Shown here piece by piece: positions 27,409 to 35,405 of a DNA stretch of 64,000 bases (the stretch's first letter is position 1; each line of letters begins with the position of its first letter). The notes below the pieces were generated by a model. It was not told where the DNA came from, did not search any database, and was given only the letters and a program-made list of their open reading frames with translations. This DNA is from Candidatus Aminicenantota bacterium (GTDB lineage: Bacteria > Acidobacteriota > Aminicenantia > Aminicenantales > Aminicenantaceae). Location: the NCBI GenBank assembly GCA_020344415.1, contig CP070825.1, positions 1,727,759 through 1,791,758 on the forward strand, read 5' to 3'. A program made the position numbers and the translations under genes.

Positions 27409-27972
27409 CTACCAACCAGACTCTTGTTTTATCTTTCTCATATAAGGCTCATCGATAAGCCTTTTCACACCCATTAAAAGGAGCAATGAAACCAAAAGTC
27501 CGAGCTCTGCCCATGATTTTTTAAGAACTACCCACCATAGGAAGGGTATGCTCGCCATTCCTATACTAACAGCGAGGTGAAAACTCCGGGTAGGAAGATA
27601 TATGATCCCTATTAAGATACAGGAGGCAAGGATTACGAGCGGCTGCATGGCAACAAGAAACCCCAAGGCAGCAGCTAGTCCCTTTCCTCCTCTTCCTTTT
27701 AGGTAAACAGGAAAACAATGACCCAGGATAACTGCAAATCCGCAGAGCCAAATCCACCAAGGAGAAAGACCTAGAAAATACCCCACCCAATAGGCAGAAA
27801 AACCTTTCAACACATCTAAAAAGCCAGCTAATATTCCGTATTTTTTTCCGACTACATGCCAAACATTCCTTCCTCCAACATTGCCTTCTCCCACGACTCG
27901 GATATCGACACCCTTAATCTTTTTAGCAACGATGAAGGAAAAAGGAATAGAGCCCAACAAAAAGGAAACCAC
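27409..27972 (-). CDS. PlsY-like acyltransferase, divergent second copy
   Basis: A 187-residue multi-helix protein of the PlsY family. It keeps GSIPFSFIVAK, GHCFPVYLKGRGGKGLAAALG and the general helix pattern, but the middle motif reads GEGNVGGRNVWHVVGK, where orthodox PlsY (e.g. the copy at 13993) has GSQSIGATNVLRLKG. The start is a GTG; no better upstream start exists in frame before a TGA near 28040. First gene of an operon with a GT2 and the zinc importer. Either a second acyl-phosphate acyltransferase with another acceptor or a redundant copy. Confidence 0.83.
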   Translation of the reverse strand: MVSFLLGSIPFSFIVAKKIKGVDIRVVGEGNVGGRNVWHVVGKKYGILAGFLDVLKGFSAYWVGYFLGLSPWWIWLCGFAVILGHCFPVYLKGRGGKGLAAALGFLVAMQPLVILASCILIGIIYLPTRSFHLAVSIGMASIPFLWWVVLKKSWAELGLLVSLLLLMGVKRLIDEPYMRKIKQESGW

Positions 27973-28108
27973 AACCCCAAGAATTATCTTGATAACGATC
28001 CTTATATGCTTATTATTTCTTATTATATTACTAGCCGTATGTCAAATAGTTTTCATCAGTTGTGTCAGTTGTAAGTATCTCCATTTTCGTAATAGTTTTA
28101 AAAACAGC

Positions 28109-28236
28109 CAGGCAAGCTAATTCGTCAGCCCGCGGATATTCCCCAGCGTGGTAAATCCGCTTATTCCTCGGCTCGCTATCCTCTTCGAGGAACCATGCCC
28201 GCTCGCCTCCGGATGACTTCCCCATCAGCTTGCCTG
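28109..28236. repeat. Small inverted-repeat element, GC-richer than its surroundings
   Basis: This fills the 366-bp gap between genes ending at 28339 and starting at 27972. Outer arms CAGGCAAGCT (28109-28118) and AGCTTGCCTG (28227-28236) enclose smaller pairings such as CCTCG/CGAGG near 28157-28181. An unrecognised 64-codon frame (28225 to 28031, minus) overlaps it but has no family likeness. Could be a MITE-like element or a structured RNA. The rest of the gap is AT-rich with nothing recognisable. Confidence 0.5.
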
Positions 28237-28338
28237 ACTGTTACCACACCTTTAGCTATGAAAATTATAGGTTTTTTACCGTGGAAACTGATGTAAAATA
28301 TAAATAAAGCTCTATTCTCGCTGAGTTAATAACCTAAA

Positions 28339-30915
28339 TTATTCAAACCTTACAACGATTTCTTTTCTTCTGTATCCTTCTTCCCGGCTCTTGAAATTTA
28401 TTTTTATTTCCTTCTCAAGCCTTCCTCTCTCTGCCAACTCTGCCTCTATTATCGAGTGGATCGATCGGGGCGTTATGAGGATTAAAGTATATTCCATACC
28501 TGGTAATCCTTCAGCAGTGATTTTCAACTGATTATCCCTGTATTGGGCTCTGATAACCTTCAGTGCAGAAGTTTTATCCCCGATTTTAGGAAAATGGGGT
28601 GGAGAATAGAGGAAAATGCTTCCTTGTGTTTCGATTTCTACAATTGTTTTTCCTTCTATTTCGAGATCGAGCACACAACGAACCTCCCCCATATATTCTT
28701 CTATCTTGAAGCTTTTCGCTTCACCGTTGACCTTCAACGCCTTTATAGAGGTTCCGAACCCCAACGAAGGAGAGAGATTAAGCCGATATGGGACAGATAC
28801 CTGGGCTTCAATCTCAAAGACAATATTTTTCGTGTTTCTTTCCACGATAAAATTAAATAAATCTTTTCCGACACGGAAATTATAGATTTGAACTCTACCC
28901 CAGCTCCCAGGAAAACTTGGCCTGAATTCGATCTCTTTCCTCAGGGCATTCCCTTTCAATCCCAACAATCCTCGCACCAGAGATGTGATTACACAAGAGG
29001 AGCTCCAGATTTGATGCGGAACAGACTCTTCGATCGGAGCAAACAACTCTCCCGAAAGAAGTTCAGGGCAAAAACCTAATGCATCAATATAAGTGTTATA
29101 AGCCATGTTCATGAGGTGAGAATACCCGGCCAGAGAACGACCGTAGTTATACTCAGAAAGACATACATAGCCGGTCAGAAAAGGCCAGACCGTCCCGTAG
29201 TTATAGTTTAAAGGATCGTAGTAAGAGCTTCTTGGAGATAGAGTTCTTATCCCCCAGTCCGTGCTCATCTCTGATGAAGCAAAGAGATCCAGGATATAAT
29301 CTGCTCGGTCCTGAGGAAATTGTCTGAAAAAGAGGGGCATGGAAGGCCAGACAGTTGTCTCCATAAGTGGCTTATCATCAACGGTCAAAGCATGTGCATA
29401 TCTTTTTTCGGCCTCAACCCAAAATTTTTCTCGAATTGCAGCTGAAGCTGTTTTGTAAACTTTCTCAGCTTTTTCAGATAGTTTTTTATCTCCCGTGAGA
29501 TATGCTAGTTCCGAAACAACTCTGTGTGCCTCTGCTGATAGAGCGGCTAAATAGATATCCGACTTTGTCTTCTTCAAGAAAGCACCTAGCTCTAAGGCAG
29601 CTAATCCAGCAACTGTATTTTCCATAAGACCGTCTTCATCTGTATCGGCAGAAAGGATATACTCATATGCTTTTTTTATCGATGGCCAACTCTCTCTGAT
29701 AAATTCGAGATCGCCAGAGCAATTCAGATAGTTATACAAAGAAACTATATAATACGGAGTCGTCTCGGCGTGGTAAAAACCATAGGGATATTCCTCGAAC
29801 CAAGGAATAAAAGCAGCACCCTGGGAAAGCTCATGCATGATTTTTCCATCCTGACGCTGATTTTTTCTAATAAAAGCTAAACTCTGCCGGGTCACATCAA
29901 AAGATCCTATGCTGGTGAGCGCCCAGGAATTATAAAAGGCGTCTCCCCCGAAAAACCAGGCAAATCCAGGCCTTTCGCTTCTTCCAGAAAGCCCGTAGCC
30001 AGCAATCAATCCGCAGCCCAGTTGAGGGTTACAAACAAACGCCTTGTCCACTGCTACTTTCGCCCACTGGAAAGCTATGTTCAATTCTTCATCTGGAGTC
30101 TGGACCGAGAGACCCTCCTTTTCGAGTCTTTCATAATGGCGAAATTTCTCAAGATAGAGATTTCCTAAATCTTCGCTCAAGCGGGCATAAATTTCATCTA
30201 CACGCTTTCTCCCATCATGGCTGGCGGAGACAAAGATGGGATAAAAATGCTGTTTTGCATCTTCCGAATCCACAGGGATTTTCAATTTCATTTCTCCTTC
30301 AGGAAGGGCATGAGCTGGGCCAGAGGAAAATTGTTCCCCAGCAGGACTTCCTACAAGAGCAACATTTTTTCCCGTGCCTTCAGAAATAACGAAATACCTT
30401 TTCTCTCTGTCCCAATAACTGTACTGTCCGCCCAGACCTGCTGGCCACATAGGTTTTAAATCAGGGATGAAGCTCGCGACTATGGATAGAGGCTTGACTG
30501 TTACAACAGAAAGCAGGATCACAACTCCGCTCTCTCTCAAAGGAGTAAACAGGATCGCCTCTGCGTTAAAGGAGGAATGGACGAAACGAAGGATGCTTTG
30601 ATGAGGATATACATCAACTCTGCTTGCTATTTTCTGTCCTTCAATTATCTCTTTCTCATCCTCAATTAAAAAATGGAGTTTAAGATTATGGAGAACTTTA
30701 TAAGGATATATCCAGACCTCAAAATTTCCATCCTCTGTTCCTAGGATTGCGCTTTTCTGACCCGTGCTTTCGAAATAACAGCCGGACTGAACAGGTCTAT
30801 GAAGGTGAGGTTGTCCGCTTTTCAATGTAAATTTTTTGATCAAATTCTCTTTGCCTCCATCAACACCAGTGAAAACAAGGCATAGAATCAGGACAAAAAA
30901 CGACACCTTTCTCAT
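28339..30915 (-). CDS. Secreted (alpha/alpha)6 glycoside hydrolase, glycogen-debranching-like
   Basis: An 858-residue exported protein (signal peptide about 1-20). An N-terminal beta-sandwich (about 25-280) precedes a toroidal helical domain (about 290-690) with segments seen in amylo-1,6-glucosidase-like families: GFAWFFGGDAFYNSWAL, RKNQRQDGKIMHE, FYHAETTPYYIVSLYNYL, and DTDEDGLMENTVAG. A C-terminal beta domain follows. The acidic residues in these segments are candidate catalytic residues, but I cannot assign the exact GH family or substrate. Its start overlaps the galK stop (ATGA), so the two are translated together, which hints that it releases galactose-containing sugars outside the cytoplasm. 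Confidence 0.75.
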   Translation of the reverse strand: MRKVSFFVLILCLVFTGVDGGKENLIKKFTLKSGQPHLHRPVQSGCYFESTGQKSAILGTEDGNFEVWIYPYKVLHNLKLHFLIEDEKEIIEGQKIASRVDVYPHQSILRFVHSSFNAEAILFTPLRESGVVILLSVVTVKPLSIVASFIPDLKPMWPAGLGGQYSYWDREKRYFVISEGTGKNVALVGSPAGEQFSSGPAHALPEGEMKLKIPVDSEDAKQHFYPIFVSASHDGRKRVDEIYARLSEDLGNLYLEKFRHYERLEKEGLSVQTPDEELNIAFQWAKVAVDKAFVCNPQLGCGLIAGYGLSGRSERPGFAWFFGGDAFYNSWALTSIGSFDVTRQSLAFIRKNQRQDGKIMHELSQGAAFIPWFEEYPYGFYHAETTPYYIVSLYNYLNCSGDLEFIRESWPSIKKAYEYILSADTDEDGLMENTVAGLAALELGAFLKKTKSDIYLAALSAEAHRVVSELAYLTGDKKLSEKAEKVYKTASAAIREKFWVEAEKRYAHALTVDDKPLMETTVWPSMPLFFRQFPQDRADYILDLFASSEMSTDWGIRTLSPRSSYYDPLNYNYGTVWPFLTGYVCLSEYNYGRSLAGYSHLMNMAYNTYIDALGFCPELLSGELFAPIEESVPHQIWSSSCVITSLVRGLLGLKGNALRKEIEFRPSFPGSWGRVQIYNFRVGKDLFNFIVERNTKNIVFEIEAQVSVPYRLNLSPSLGFGTSIKALKVNGEAKSFKIEEYMGEVRCVLDLEIEGKTIVEIETQGSIFLYSPPHFPKIGDKTSALKVIRAQYRDNQLKITAEGLPGMEYTLILITPRSIHSIIEAELAERGRLEKEIKINFKSREEGYRRKEIVVRFE

Positions 30916-32087
30916 TTACCCTCCTTCTTATCCAACCAATAAGCTTTTGCTCCCTCACCGATTTCGATTTCATACAATTTTGGCTGAATATACCCTCTAT
31001 CTTTTGCTTCTTTGAAAATTCTTTCTTTAAAAGTAGGTATTTTCTTTTTCTCAACCAGTGCAAGCCCAGAACCTCCAAAGCCTGCGCCGGTAAGACGGGC
31101 TCCTACACTCCCGGAAAATTCCTTTGCCACCTCATAGAGCAAGTCAAGCTCTGGACAGGAAACCTCATAATCGTCCCTTAAGCTTTCATGAGAATGGAAT
31201 AGAATCTCGCCCAAGAGTGAAAGATTATTGTTCCTTAAAGCTTCAACAGCTTCCCTTACTCGCTCGTTTTCACTTACAATGTGCTTTGCTCTTTTATAAA
31301 GCACCTCATCCATTTCTTTTCTTCGTTCTTCTAGCATTTTGAAATCTACATCCTTATAACCTTTGATCCCGTATTTTTTTAAGACATCAAGCGCCGAGGA
31401 AGCTTCGATTCTTCTCTTGTTGTATTCAGAAGACGCCAATTCCCTCCGAACACCGCTATCATAGATGACAATGCCCAATGCTGCCTTCTCTAAATAAAGC
31501 GGAATGAGCTCATATCGAAGTGTCTCGCAATCTAAGAACAGTGCCTTGTTTTCCTCCCCTAAGACCGAGATAAACTGGTCCATCAGGCCGCATTTCACTC
31601 CCACAAAATCATTCTCTGCTTTTTGGGCCAATCGAGCCATTTTTTTGGGGGTAAGCTCCAGCTTGAAGAGAGCCTTTAGGCCATGAATCACACTGACCTC
31701 AAGGGCTGCAGAGGAACTCAATCCAGCATCTAAAGGTATATCACCCCAGATGAAGGCGTCTATTCCTTGAAGGCCGTAGCCTTCCTTCTCAAGAACCCAA
31801 AAAATCCCTTTGATATAATTGGCCCAGCGATTTTTTTCAGAAAATGAGATCCTCTCAATAGAAAACTCCTCTTTTTGCTTGAAATTCTCTGCCCATAGAA
31901 AAACCTTTTCATCTTTCCTGCGGGAAGCAACAAAATAGTTCCTCAGGTTAAGTGCTGCGGGCAAGACATAACCCAGGTTATAGTCGGTGTGCTCTCCAAT
32001 GACGTTGACTCTTCCGGGAGCAAAGGAAAGGACCTCAGGACGAGTCTGATAGATTTCTTTAAAAGATCGACTCAGTGATTTTTCCAT
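30912..32087 (-). CDS. galK: Galactokinase
   Basis: Phosphorylates alpha-D-galactose in the Leloir pathway. The 391-residue GHMP kinase has the galactokinase signature PGRVNVIGEHTDYNLGYVLPAAL region (stated in parts: PGRVNVIGEHTDYN, GYVLPAAL), the ATP loop DAGLSSSAALEV and the C-terminal TGAGFGGSGLALV. ATG 32087 is chosen over the TTG at 32117: it matches the usual start length and the TTG lies between the -35 and -10 boxes. No galT or galE is in the window. First gene of the galK-glycosidase pair. Confidence 0.95.
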   Translation of the reverse strand: MEKSLSRSFKEIYQTRPEVLSFAPGRVNVIGEHTDYNLGYVLPAALNLRNYFVASRRKDEKVFLWAENFKQKEEFSIERISFSEKNRWANYIKGIFWVLEKEGYGLQGIDAFIWGDIPLDAGLSSSAALEVSVIHGLKALFKLELTPKKMARLAQKAENDFVGVKCGLMDQFISVLGEENKALFLDCETLRYELIPLYLEKAALGIVIYDSGVRRELASSEYNKRRIEASSALDVLKKYGIKGYKDVDFKMLEERRKEMDEVLYKRAKHIVSENERVREAVEALRNNNLSLLGEILFHSHESLRDDYEVSCPELDLLYEVAKEFSGSVGARLTGAGFGGSGLALVEKKKIPTFKERIFKEAKDRGYIQPKLYEIEIGEGAKAYWLDKKEGK

Positions 32088-32101
32088 CAAGAAGTACCTG
32101 A

Positions 32102-32131
32102 ATTTTAAAGAAAACAAAAATGAAAAGTCAA
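32102..32131 (-). promoter_or_regulatory. Promoter of galK with a very short leader
   Basis: Minus strand TTGACT (32126-32131), 18-bp spacer, TAAAAT (32102-32107). The expected start near 32095 leaves a leader of about 8 nt before the ATG, with only a weak AGG in it. Confidence 0.5.
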
Positions 32132-32229
32132 ATAACCTGTTTTTGCTTGCACCCTGGTAAATTTTATGTAATTATTTAGATTATCGTTATGAAGGTTTAC
32201 ACCCTTAAATAGTATACGGAGGATCCAAT

Positions 32230-33684
32230 ATGTCATCAATTCTTAAAGGATTATCACCATCTCTTCTTTGGAAACACTTTGAACAGATCCTTGAAATCCC
32301 GCACTGTTCAGGAAACGAGGAGGCTTTTGGCGATTATATTATATCTGTGGCCGAAAGGCTCAATCTTGCATGGAATAGGGATAAAGTTGGAAATGTTGTT
32401 GTCGAAAAAAAAGGTTCGCCCGGCCATGATAACGCTGAAGGAGTTATTCTTCAAGGACACTTGGATATGGTCGGCGAAAAGAACTCTGATGTTGCCCACG
32501 ATTTCGATAAAGACCCTATAGAAGCGGAAGTCAAAGGAGAATGGATTCAGGCCAAAGGGACTACTCTTGGCTCGGATAATGGTATCGGAGTAGCCGCCTC
32601 TCTTGCCATCATGGAGGATGAGACTTTAGTGCACGGCCCCCTGGAATTTCTTTTTACAGTGGATGAAGAGACAGGCCTCACTGGAGCAACGCAAATAGAG
32701 CCCGGTTTTCTTAAAGGCAAAAAACTCCTTAATCTCGATAGCGAAGAGGAAGGAGAGTTTACAATTGGTTGTGCAGGAGGCGGAGACTCAGAAATCACCT
32801 TGCCAATAGAAAGAAAAAAAGACAGCGGTGGAGCCCTCTATAGACTTAAACTTTCTGGTTTCAGAGGAGGACATTCAGGAATAGACATAAACCAGGGAAG
32901 AGGAAACGCCATAAAATTACTAGCCCGCTTGCTTTGGCAAGCCTCCAAAGAATTCCCCTTCGAACTCGTCTCTATGGAAGGCGGAAACAAACGAAATGCA
33001 ATTGCCCGCGAAACATGGGCTGACCTTCTTTTGGATCCTGAACAAGAGCAAGGTTTTTCTGCCTTCATCCAAAAGGATTTTGAAAAAATCCAATTTGAAT
33101 ACAAAGCCGTAGAAAAAGATGCAGCGTTTTCTTTTGAAAAATCAAGCGAGGAAGCAGGAGAACCTTTAAGTGTTGAATCACAAACAAAGCTTATCAACTT
33201 ACTTTTCACCCTCCCTCACGGCGTTCTCGCCATGCATCCTGAAATGGAAGGCCTCGTGGAAACATCCACTAACATGGCCATCATTCATACTCACCCAGAC
33301 CACGCTCAAATCATCTGCAGCAGTCGCAGCTCAGTCTCCTCAGCCTTAGAAGCCACCCGGAATACCATCGCATCTCTAAGCGAACTAGCAGGAGCAAATG
33401 TCTCTCAGCCAGAGGGATATCCTGGATGGACGCCCGATCTCCAATCCCCTCTTCTTAAGACCTTGAAAGATGTCTACAAAAAAACCTTCCAAAAGGAGCC
33501 CGAAGTGGGAGCTATTCATGCAGGCCTTGAATGTGGGATCATAGGAGAAAAATTCCCAGGCATGGATATGATCTCATTCGGTCCTACTATTGAAAATCCC
33601 CATTCCCCGGATGAAAAAGTTCACACAGGTTCAGTAGAAAAATTCTGGAAATTCCTCACAGCCGTGCTGGAAGAGCCAGGGTAA
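32230..33684 (+). CDS. pepD: Aminoacyl-histidine dipeptidase (PepD-type, M20 family)
   Basis: A cytoplasmic zinc dipeptidase cleaving Xaa-His and other dipeptides. The 484-residue protein has the M20 metal motifs: GHLDMVGEK (His and Asp ligands), GTTLGSDNGIGVA with the bridging aspartate, DEETGLTGA with the catalytic and metal glutamates, LNLDSEEEGEF, and late HAGLECGII. Length and start LSPSLLWKHFEQILEIPHCSGNE are typical of PepD. Good ribosome-binding site ACGGAGGATCC. Single gene, divergent from galK. Confidence 0.95.
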   Translation: MSSILKGLSPSLLWKHFEQILEIPHCSGNEEAFGDYIISVAERLNLAWNRDKVGNVVVEKKGSPGHDNAEGVILQGHLDMVGEKNSDVAHDFDKDPIEAEVKGEWIQAKGTTLGSDNGIGVAASLAIMEDETLVHGPLEFLFTVDEETGLTGATQIEPGFLKGKKLLNLDSEEEGEFTIGCAGGGDSEITLPIERKKDSGGALYRLKLSGFRGGHSGIDINQGRGNAIKLLARLLWQASKEFPFELVSMEGGNKRNAIARETWADLLLDPEQEQGFSAFIQKDFEKIQFEYKAVEKDAAFSFEKSSEEAGEPLSVESQTKLINLLFTLPHGVLAMHPEMEGLVETSTNMAIIHTHPDHAQIICSSRSSVSSALEATRNTIASLSELAGANVSQPEGYPGWTPDLQSPLLKTLKDVYKKTFQKEPEVGAIHAGLECGIIGEKFPGMDMISFGPTIENPHSPDEKVHTGSVEKFWKFLTAVLEEPG

Positions 33685-33848
33685 ATTAAACAAGATTCAA
33701 ATCTTCGCTTTAGCCATTAGAGAACAGAAGTCTAGCATCAAAATCCAATACTTATGGCTCGGACAGGAAAAAGTCCGGCTTTACCCTAAAGATGACAGTA
33801 TTAGAGATTGAGATTATCCCAAAGTAACAGGGTATAAAATTAGAATTT

Positions 33849-34032
33849 AAGGAGCAGGGTAATATCTCCGCTCTAGTTCAGATTTTTCACGCCATTCCCT
33901 CACTGCCCTTCTCGGCACCTGCGTAACTCGCTGCGCTCAAACATACTCGGTGTCCGGCTTCGCCGGATTCCCTCGAAGAACGGCTCTGGAAGGCTAAATC
34001 TTCAATGCCGCTCCGATATTACCCTGCTCCTT
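33849..34032. repeat. 184-bp inverted-repeat element (MITE-like or structured RNA)
   Basis: The gap 33685-34079 holds no gene. Inside it, perfect 18-bp arms AAGGAGCAGGGTAATATC (33849-33866) and GATATTACCCTGCTCCTT (34015-34032) enclose a GC-rich core with the hairpin TCCGGC-TTC-GCCGGA (33952-33966) and ACTCGCTGCGCTC. No ORF and no clear target duplication. The flanks are AT-rich. A non-autonomous mobile element or structured RNA gene are both possible. Confidence 0.6.
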
Positions 34033-34079
34033 ATCTTAATCTTGATTTAATCCCATCAATTTGGGACAAAGTTTAGAAA

Positions 34080-34601
34080 TTAAGACCTGATGCCAAGCAG
34101 ATCTCTCCAGCGGTCAATATGGCCGTATTCGTCAGTCTGGTCCTTTTCGATGATTTTCCGCGTTTCTTCGTCCCACTCTATATCCCGCAACAGCTCATCG
34201 TAATGGCTAACCGCTCTTCGTTCTACCCATATGCCAGTCTTAAGGATGGCTTTTTTGCCTATCAATCGTGAGAAGAAGCCAAAGGCAAAACCCACAATCC
34301 AATACGCCCATCTCAGCTTGCTGGGTTTGAAACCGTATTCAAAGAGCTTTACCTGGAAATCTTGCAGATGAGTCATCTCATTGCACATTGCTGCGATGAG
34401 ATAATGATTGATTTCATCCTCCCTTTTTGTGATCTGAAATTTGTAAATATTGGCTGCCATCGTCTCTAATGTATGTAAGGCATGCAATCCCTTTTTAATG
34501 CTTTTTAATCTTCGTGGGGGGATCCCCTCTCGCCGAAGCTTAAAATCCTCGGCTCGCAGTTCAGGGCGTATGATTGAAATGTCAAAATTTTCTTTATTCA
34601 T
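34080..34601 (-). CDS. COQ7-like (demethoxyubiquinone hydroxylase family) diiron protein
   Basis: A 173-residue ferritin-like four-helix protein with a full set of diiron ligands at the expected spacing: E46, E75xxH78, E127 and E158xxH161. COQ7/CLK-1 hydroxylates demethoxyubiquinone, which needs O2. Aerobic quinone synthesis is not otherwise visible here, so the substrate is uncertain; oxygen detoxification or a rubrerythrin-like role is equally possible. A hydrophobic stretch around 98-112 (WAYWIVGFAFGFF) could hold it at the membrane, as for COQ7. It follows the 34639 membrane gene on the same strand, separated by a palindrome. Confidence 0.8.
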   Translation of the reverse strand: MNKENFDISIIRPELRAEDFKLRREGIPPRRLKSIKKGLHALHTLETMAANIYKFQITKREDEINHYLIAAMCNEMTHLQDFQVKLFEYGFKPSKLRWAYWIVGFAFGFFSRLIGKKAILKTGIWVERRAVSHYDELLRDIEWDEETRKIIEKDQTDEYGHIDRWRDLLGIRS

Positions 34602-34615
34602 GATGAACCTCTTTT

Positions 34616-34638
34616 AAAAAGGGGACAGTCCCCTTTTT
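34616..34638. repeat. Perfect palindrome AAAAAGGGGAC-A-GTCCCCTTTTT
   Basis: Eleven-bp arms around one A, in the 37-bp gap between two minus-strand genes, directly after the stop of the upstream one. With its T-run it could act as a terminator or processing site. Same core as 8902-8920 and 54033-54045. Confidence 0.75.
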
Positions 34639-35385
34639 TCAAATCCAGCCAAGCTCACTGAACTGAGGAAATCCAGAATGGGATATTCCCCAGTAAGCAA
34701 AGAGTAACAGACTCATGAAGTAGCCGATAGAAAAGAATAGAAGCACCGGATTCTGAGCACCTTCCTTCTTTCTTCTCAAATAAAGATAGGAGGCAAGAAG
34801 AAAGCCTAAACCAGCAGTAAGAATGCTGAAAACAACTGTCTGCCCTTCAATCCCATCCACAGAAAAATTAAAGCCATAGAAAGCCGCTCCGATCGAAAGA
34901 AGAACGATGTTTGATATTGAAAGAGTCTTCAAAGGAAGCATGTAGGCTAAGATTATTAAGCTTATAGAAATCAAGAAAATTCCTGTATGCCAAATATAGT
35001 GGCTTATGATCTCATCGAAAAGATAATTAGCCTTATACAGTTCTGTTTCTTTCATGTTTTGAAGAAGCCTGGCAACGGAATTTGAGGAGAGATGAAGACC
35101 ATGGCCATCCACATAAAGCAGGGAAGCAAAACCTAACATTACGCTCGTCAAGGTTATTTGCTTCTTAGGTGAACGCGGCAGGGAATGTAAAATTTTCTTA
35201 ATCCGATGATATAGGAAATAAACGAGGGGAATAACAACAAAGGGTGTTAAAAAATCAAGGGTATCCCCCCAGGTCAGAGGCTTTCTAAAGAAGCTCTTGA
35301 GGAAAGCGGGCAAATCATGAAAAAGAGCAAAGATAACACCGTAGAGAAGCAGCAAAAAACACAAAGTATTTTTATCTTCTCTCAT
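34639..35385 (-). CDS. Polytopic membrane protein with conserved-looking histidine clusters
   Basis: A 248-residue protein with about seven hydrophobic segments. Not recognised. Two potentially functional clusters stand out: VDGHGLHLSSNS (around residue 95) and DEIISHYIWHTG (around 128), i.e. His/Asp/Ser residues near membrane boundaries; this is reminiscent of metal-dependent intramembrane hydrolases such as the CREST (ceramidase-like) group, but the motif order does not let me assign it. ATG at 35385 is favoured over GTG at 35394 because an AAAGAG lies about 8 nt upstream. It sits between the Omp85-like gene (20 bp gap) and the diiron gene, suggesting one unit. Confidence 0.7.
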   Translation of the reverse strand: MREDKNTLCFLLLLYGVIFALFHDLPAFLKSFFRKPLTWGDTLDFLTPFVVIPLVYFLYHRIKKILHSLPRSPKKQITLTSVMLGFASLLYVDGHGLHLSSNSVARLLQNMKETELYKANYLFDEIISHYIWHTGIFLISISLIILAYMLPLKTLSISNIVLLSIGAAFYGFNFSVDGIEGQTVVFSILTAGLGFLLASYLYLRRKKEGAQNPVLLFFSIGYFMSLLLFAYWGISHSGFPQFSELGWI

Positions 35386-35405
35386 GCTAATCACTCTTTG
35401 AATTC

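Noticed and set aside
28031-28225. 64-codon frame on the minus strand over the inverted-repeat element
   Set aside because: Overlaps the palindromic element, no family likeness and no ribosome-binding site; kept only as a remark.
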